Source: Pandoraea oxalativorans
Lineage (GTDB): Bacteria; Pseudomonadota; Gammaproteobacteria; Burkholderiales; Burkholderiaceae
Direction: 5' to 3'
Length of the DNA stretch: 64,000 nt
Assembly (NCBI RefSeq): GCF_000972785.3
Contig: NZ_CP011253.3
Coordinates: forward strand, 1,674,001-1,738,000
A model generated the notes under the pieces. It was not told where the DNA came from and searched no databases. It saw only the letters and a list, made by a program, of their open reading frames with translations. The first letter of the stretch is position 1. Every line of letters starts with the position of its first letter. A program made the position numbers and the translations under genes. Shown in pieces: positions 62,936 through 64,000 of the stretch.

Positions 62936-63453
62936 CACTCGAGAAACGACAGGTCGGCGAAATAGCAGCGCTGCAAGGCTTTCGCAAGATAGCGCTTGAC
63001 CGTCGGAATCGAGATGCCGAGCGTGGCCGCGATCTGGGCGTGCGTTTGTCCGTCCAGCTGCGAATACAGAAACGCCTGCCGCACGATGACCGGCAGGCCG
63101 TCGAGGAGGCGATCCAGTTCCAGCAGCGTCTCAAGCATGATGGCGCGCGTCTCGGGCGACCACTCGACGTCGCGCGGCACCTGCGCGAGCGCTTCGAGAT
63201 ACGCGCGTTCGAGCTTCTGACGTCGCCAGTGATTGGAGACGAGATTCTGTGCGACCGTCGTGAGGTACGCGCGCGGTTCGTCGAACGAGGCGGGGACCCG
63301 CTCGCTGCCGAGCAATCGCACGAAGGTGTCGTGCGCTATGTCGGCGGCTTGTTCTGCACTGCCCAGACGTCGATGCAACCAGCCCTTCAACCACGAATGG
63401 TGATGGCTGTACAACATCTCGACGGTGGAGGGGAGGGTGCCCGGGGTTTGCAT
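62935..63453 (-). CDS. ECF RNA polymerase sigma factor, FecI family
   Basis: This 172-residue ECF sigma factor has region 2 (SAEQAADIAHDTFVRLL near 31-47; PRAYLTTVAQNLVSNHWRRQ near 60-79) and region 4 (LDGQTHAQIAATLGISIPTV near 135-154; RYLAKALQRCYF). It directs polymerase to the receptor operon when FecR signals. A strong Fur box lies 98-113 bp upstream, so iron should repress it. Confidence 0.93.
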   Translation of the reverse strand: MQTPGTLPSTVEMLYSHHHSWLKGWLHRRLGSAEQAADIAHDTFVRLLGSERVPASFDEPRAYLTTVAQNLVSNHWRRQKLERAYLEALAQVPRDVEWSPETRAIMLETLLELDRLLDGLPVIVRQAFLYSQLDGQTHAQIAATLGISIPTVKRYLAKALQRCYFADLSFLE

Positions 63454-63550
63454 GATCCAGCCTGATGCTCGGTCTACTCACGACGCTCAGGCCCGACGCG
63501 AACGCCGGTGACGGTCATGCAGCAGGTGAGACGAATGCCAATAATTTGTT

Positions 63551-63566
63551 AATGATAATCATTATT
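63551..63566. promoter_or_regulatory. Fur box upstream of the fecI-like gene
   Basis: AATGAT-A-ATCATT (63551-63563) continues into ATT, a close match to the Fur consensus GATAATGATAATCATTATC. It lies between the sigma-factor gene and the rightward leader, so it could control both. Confidence 0.8.
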
Positions 63567-64000
63567 AATACCGTATGGGAAATATCCCTGTCAATGGGAA
63601 GTGCTTTCGGCATAGACAAAACATCGGAGTGCCGAATTCGGGGAGCGTCGCTCAGGGCCGTGGCATGGGGGTGAGCGGTCGACGCCGGTGTTGTATTAAG
63701 GAGAATTCCGAAGATGTTTGCGATGCAGCATTTATTGCTTGACGCTCCAATTTGGCCTCAGTTACCATCCGCCCTGTCTTCAATCTAAGGGGTTAGTCCG
63801 TGAATTCCGATGCCAGTAGTCCTCGATCTTTGATCGATTGATTGCCTGAGGATCCACAGCCTTCCCTGTGCCGCGTCCTCATGCAGGATGCGGTGTCTAA
63901 CGCCACTTGAACGCTCGCCCTGAGCGTATGTTTCCGGCGACATTCCCGCAAAAGGTTCCACTGTCGTGCCTGTGATGGGCGCTGTCGTCTTGCGCATGCG
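63567..64000. other. Right-end stretch without a recognised gene
   Basis: It holds a 24-codon frame (63714-63788) with a good ribosome-binding site and, further right, GC hairpins: CCGCGTCCT with AGGATGCGG around 63870-63895 and CGCTC with GAGCG around 63912-63926. The layout looks like a regulatory leader for a rightward gene beyond the edge. No known riboswitch consensus was recognised. Confidence 0.4.
63714..63788 (+). CDS. Possible leader peptide (24 residues)
   Basis: The frame MFAMQHLLLDAPIWPQLPSA runs to a TAA at 63786-63788. AAGGAG (63698-63703) lies 10 bases before the ATG. Prolines fall at residues 12, 15 and 18, a regular spacing that recalls proline-sensing leader peptides such as those of Mg transport genes. 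The downstream hairpins fit an attenuator. This is an inference from layout only. Confidence 0.35.
   Translation: MFAMQHLLLDAPIWPQLPSALSSI

Noticed and set aside
63785-63997. Minus-strand frame of 70 codons at the right end
   Set aside because: No ribosome-binding site or domain was seen, and it is antisense to a hairpin-rich stretch that looks like an untranslated leader.

Overview
The window looks like chromosomal DNA of a GC-rich betaproteobacterium of the Burkholderiaceae. Pandoraea is my best guess, from overall gene content and protein style; no database was consulted. Almost all genes have normal high-GC coding character. The clearest exception is about 34.4-36.8 kb, which is lower in GC, holds small secreted proteins of unknown function and carries an insertion sequence.

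Layout. 1-4.8 kb: a truncated LysR regulator, a small conserved-looking protein, the three-gene proton-translocating transhydrogenase operon (pntAA-pntAB-pntB) and a second LysR gene. 4.8-5.3 kb: a non-coding stretch with two copies of an inverted pair of DnaA-box-like sequences. 5.3-11.4 kb: an MFS transporter and an acyl-CoA/oxo-acid catabolic cluster with two convergent GntR regulators. 11.6-20.8 kb: a GH15 glucoamylase-like enzyme, a MocR regulator, an IS110-family element, a TauE-like exporter, a FlxA-like protein, an MdtD-like efflux pump and an orphan amino-acid-type binding protein. 21.0-24.7 kb: a pqi operon whose PqiA is split into two genes.

24.9-34.2 kb is a self-contained selenoprotein cassette. 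It holds a three-subunit membrane formate dehydrogenase whose catalytic subunit has an in-frame UGA (Sec197) with a SECIS-like hairpin. FdhE, SelA, SelB and tRNA-Sec (selC) follow in order on the same strand. selD is not in the window.

34.4-43.9 kb: secreted small proteins, an ISL3-family element with a perfect 8-bp target duplication, LysR plus class II aldolase, a LysE-type exporter, a decayed alpha/beta hydrolase, a GntR-symporter-threonine aldolase group and an AraC regulator.

43.1-63.6 kb is dominated by iron acquisition. The first locus has two paralogous AraC/TonB-receptor pairs flanking fhuD-, fhuB- and fhuC-like import genes and a PvdE-type cyclic-peptide exporter. Both divergent control regions carry a GACA-N5-TGTC palindrome and a Fur-like palindrome. 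No siderophore synthetase is present. ribA follows. The second locus, on the minus strand, is fecI-fecR, an STN-domain TonB receptor, then DUF4198, DUF3649, PepSY and DUF3325 genes, headed by a strong Fur box. The window ends in a structured non-coding stretch that may be the leader of a gene beyond the edge.
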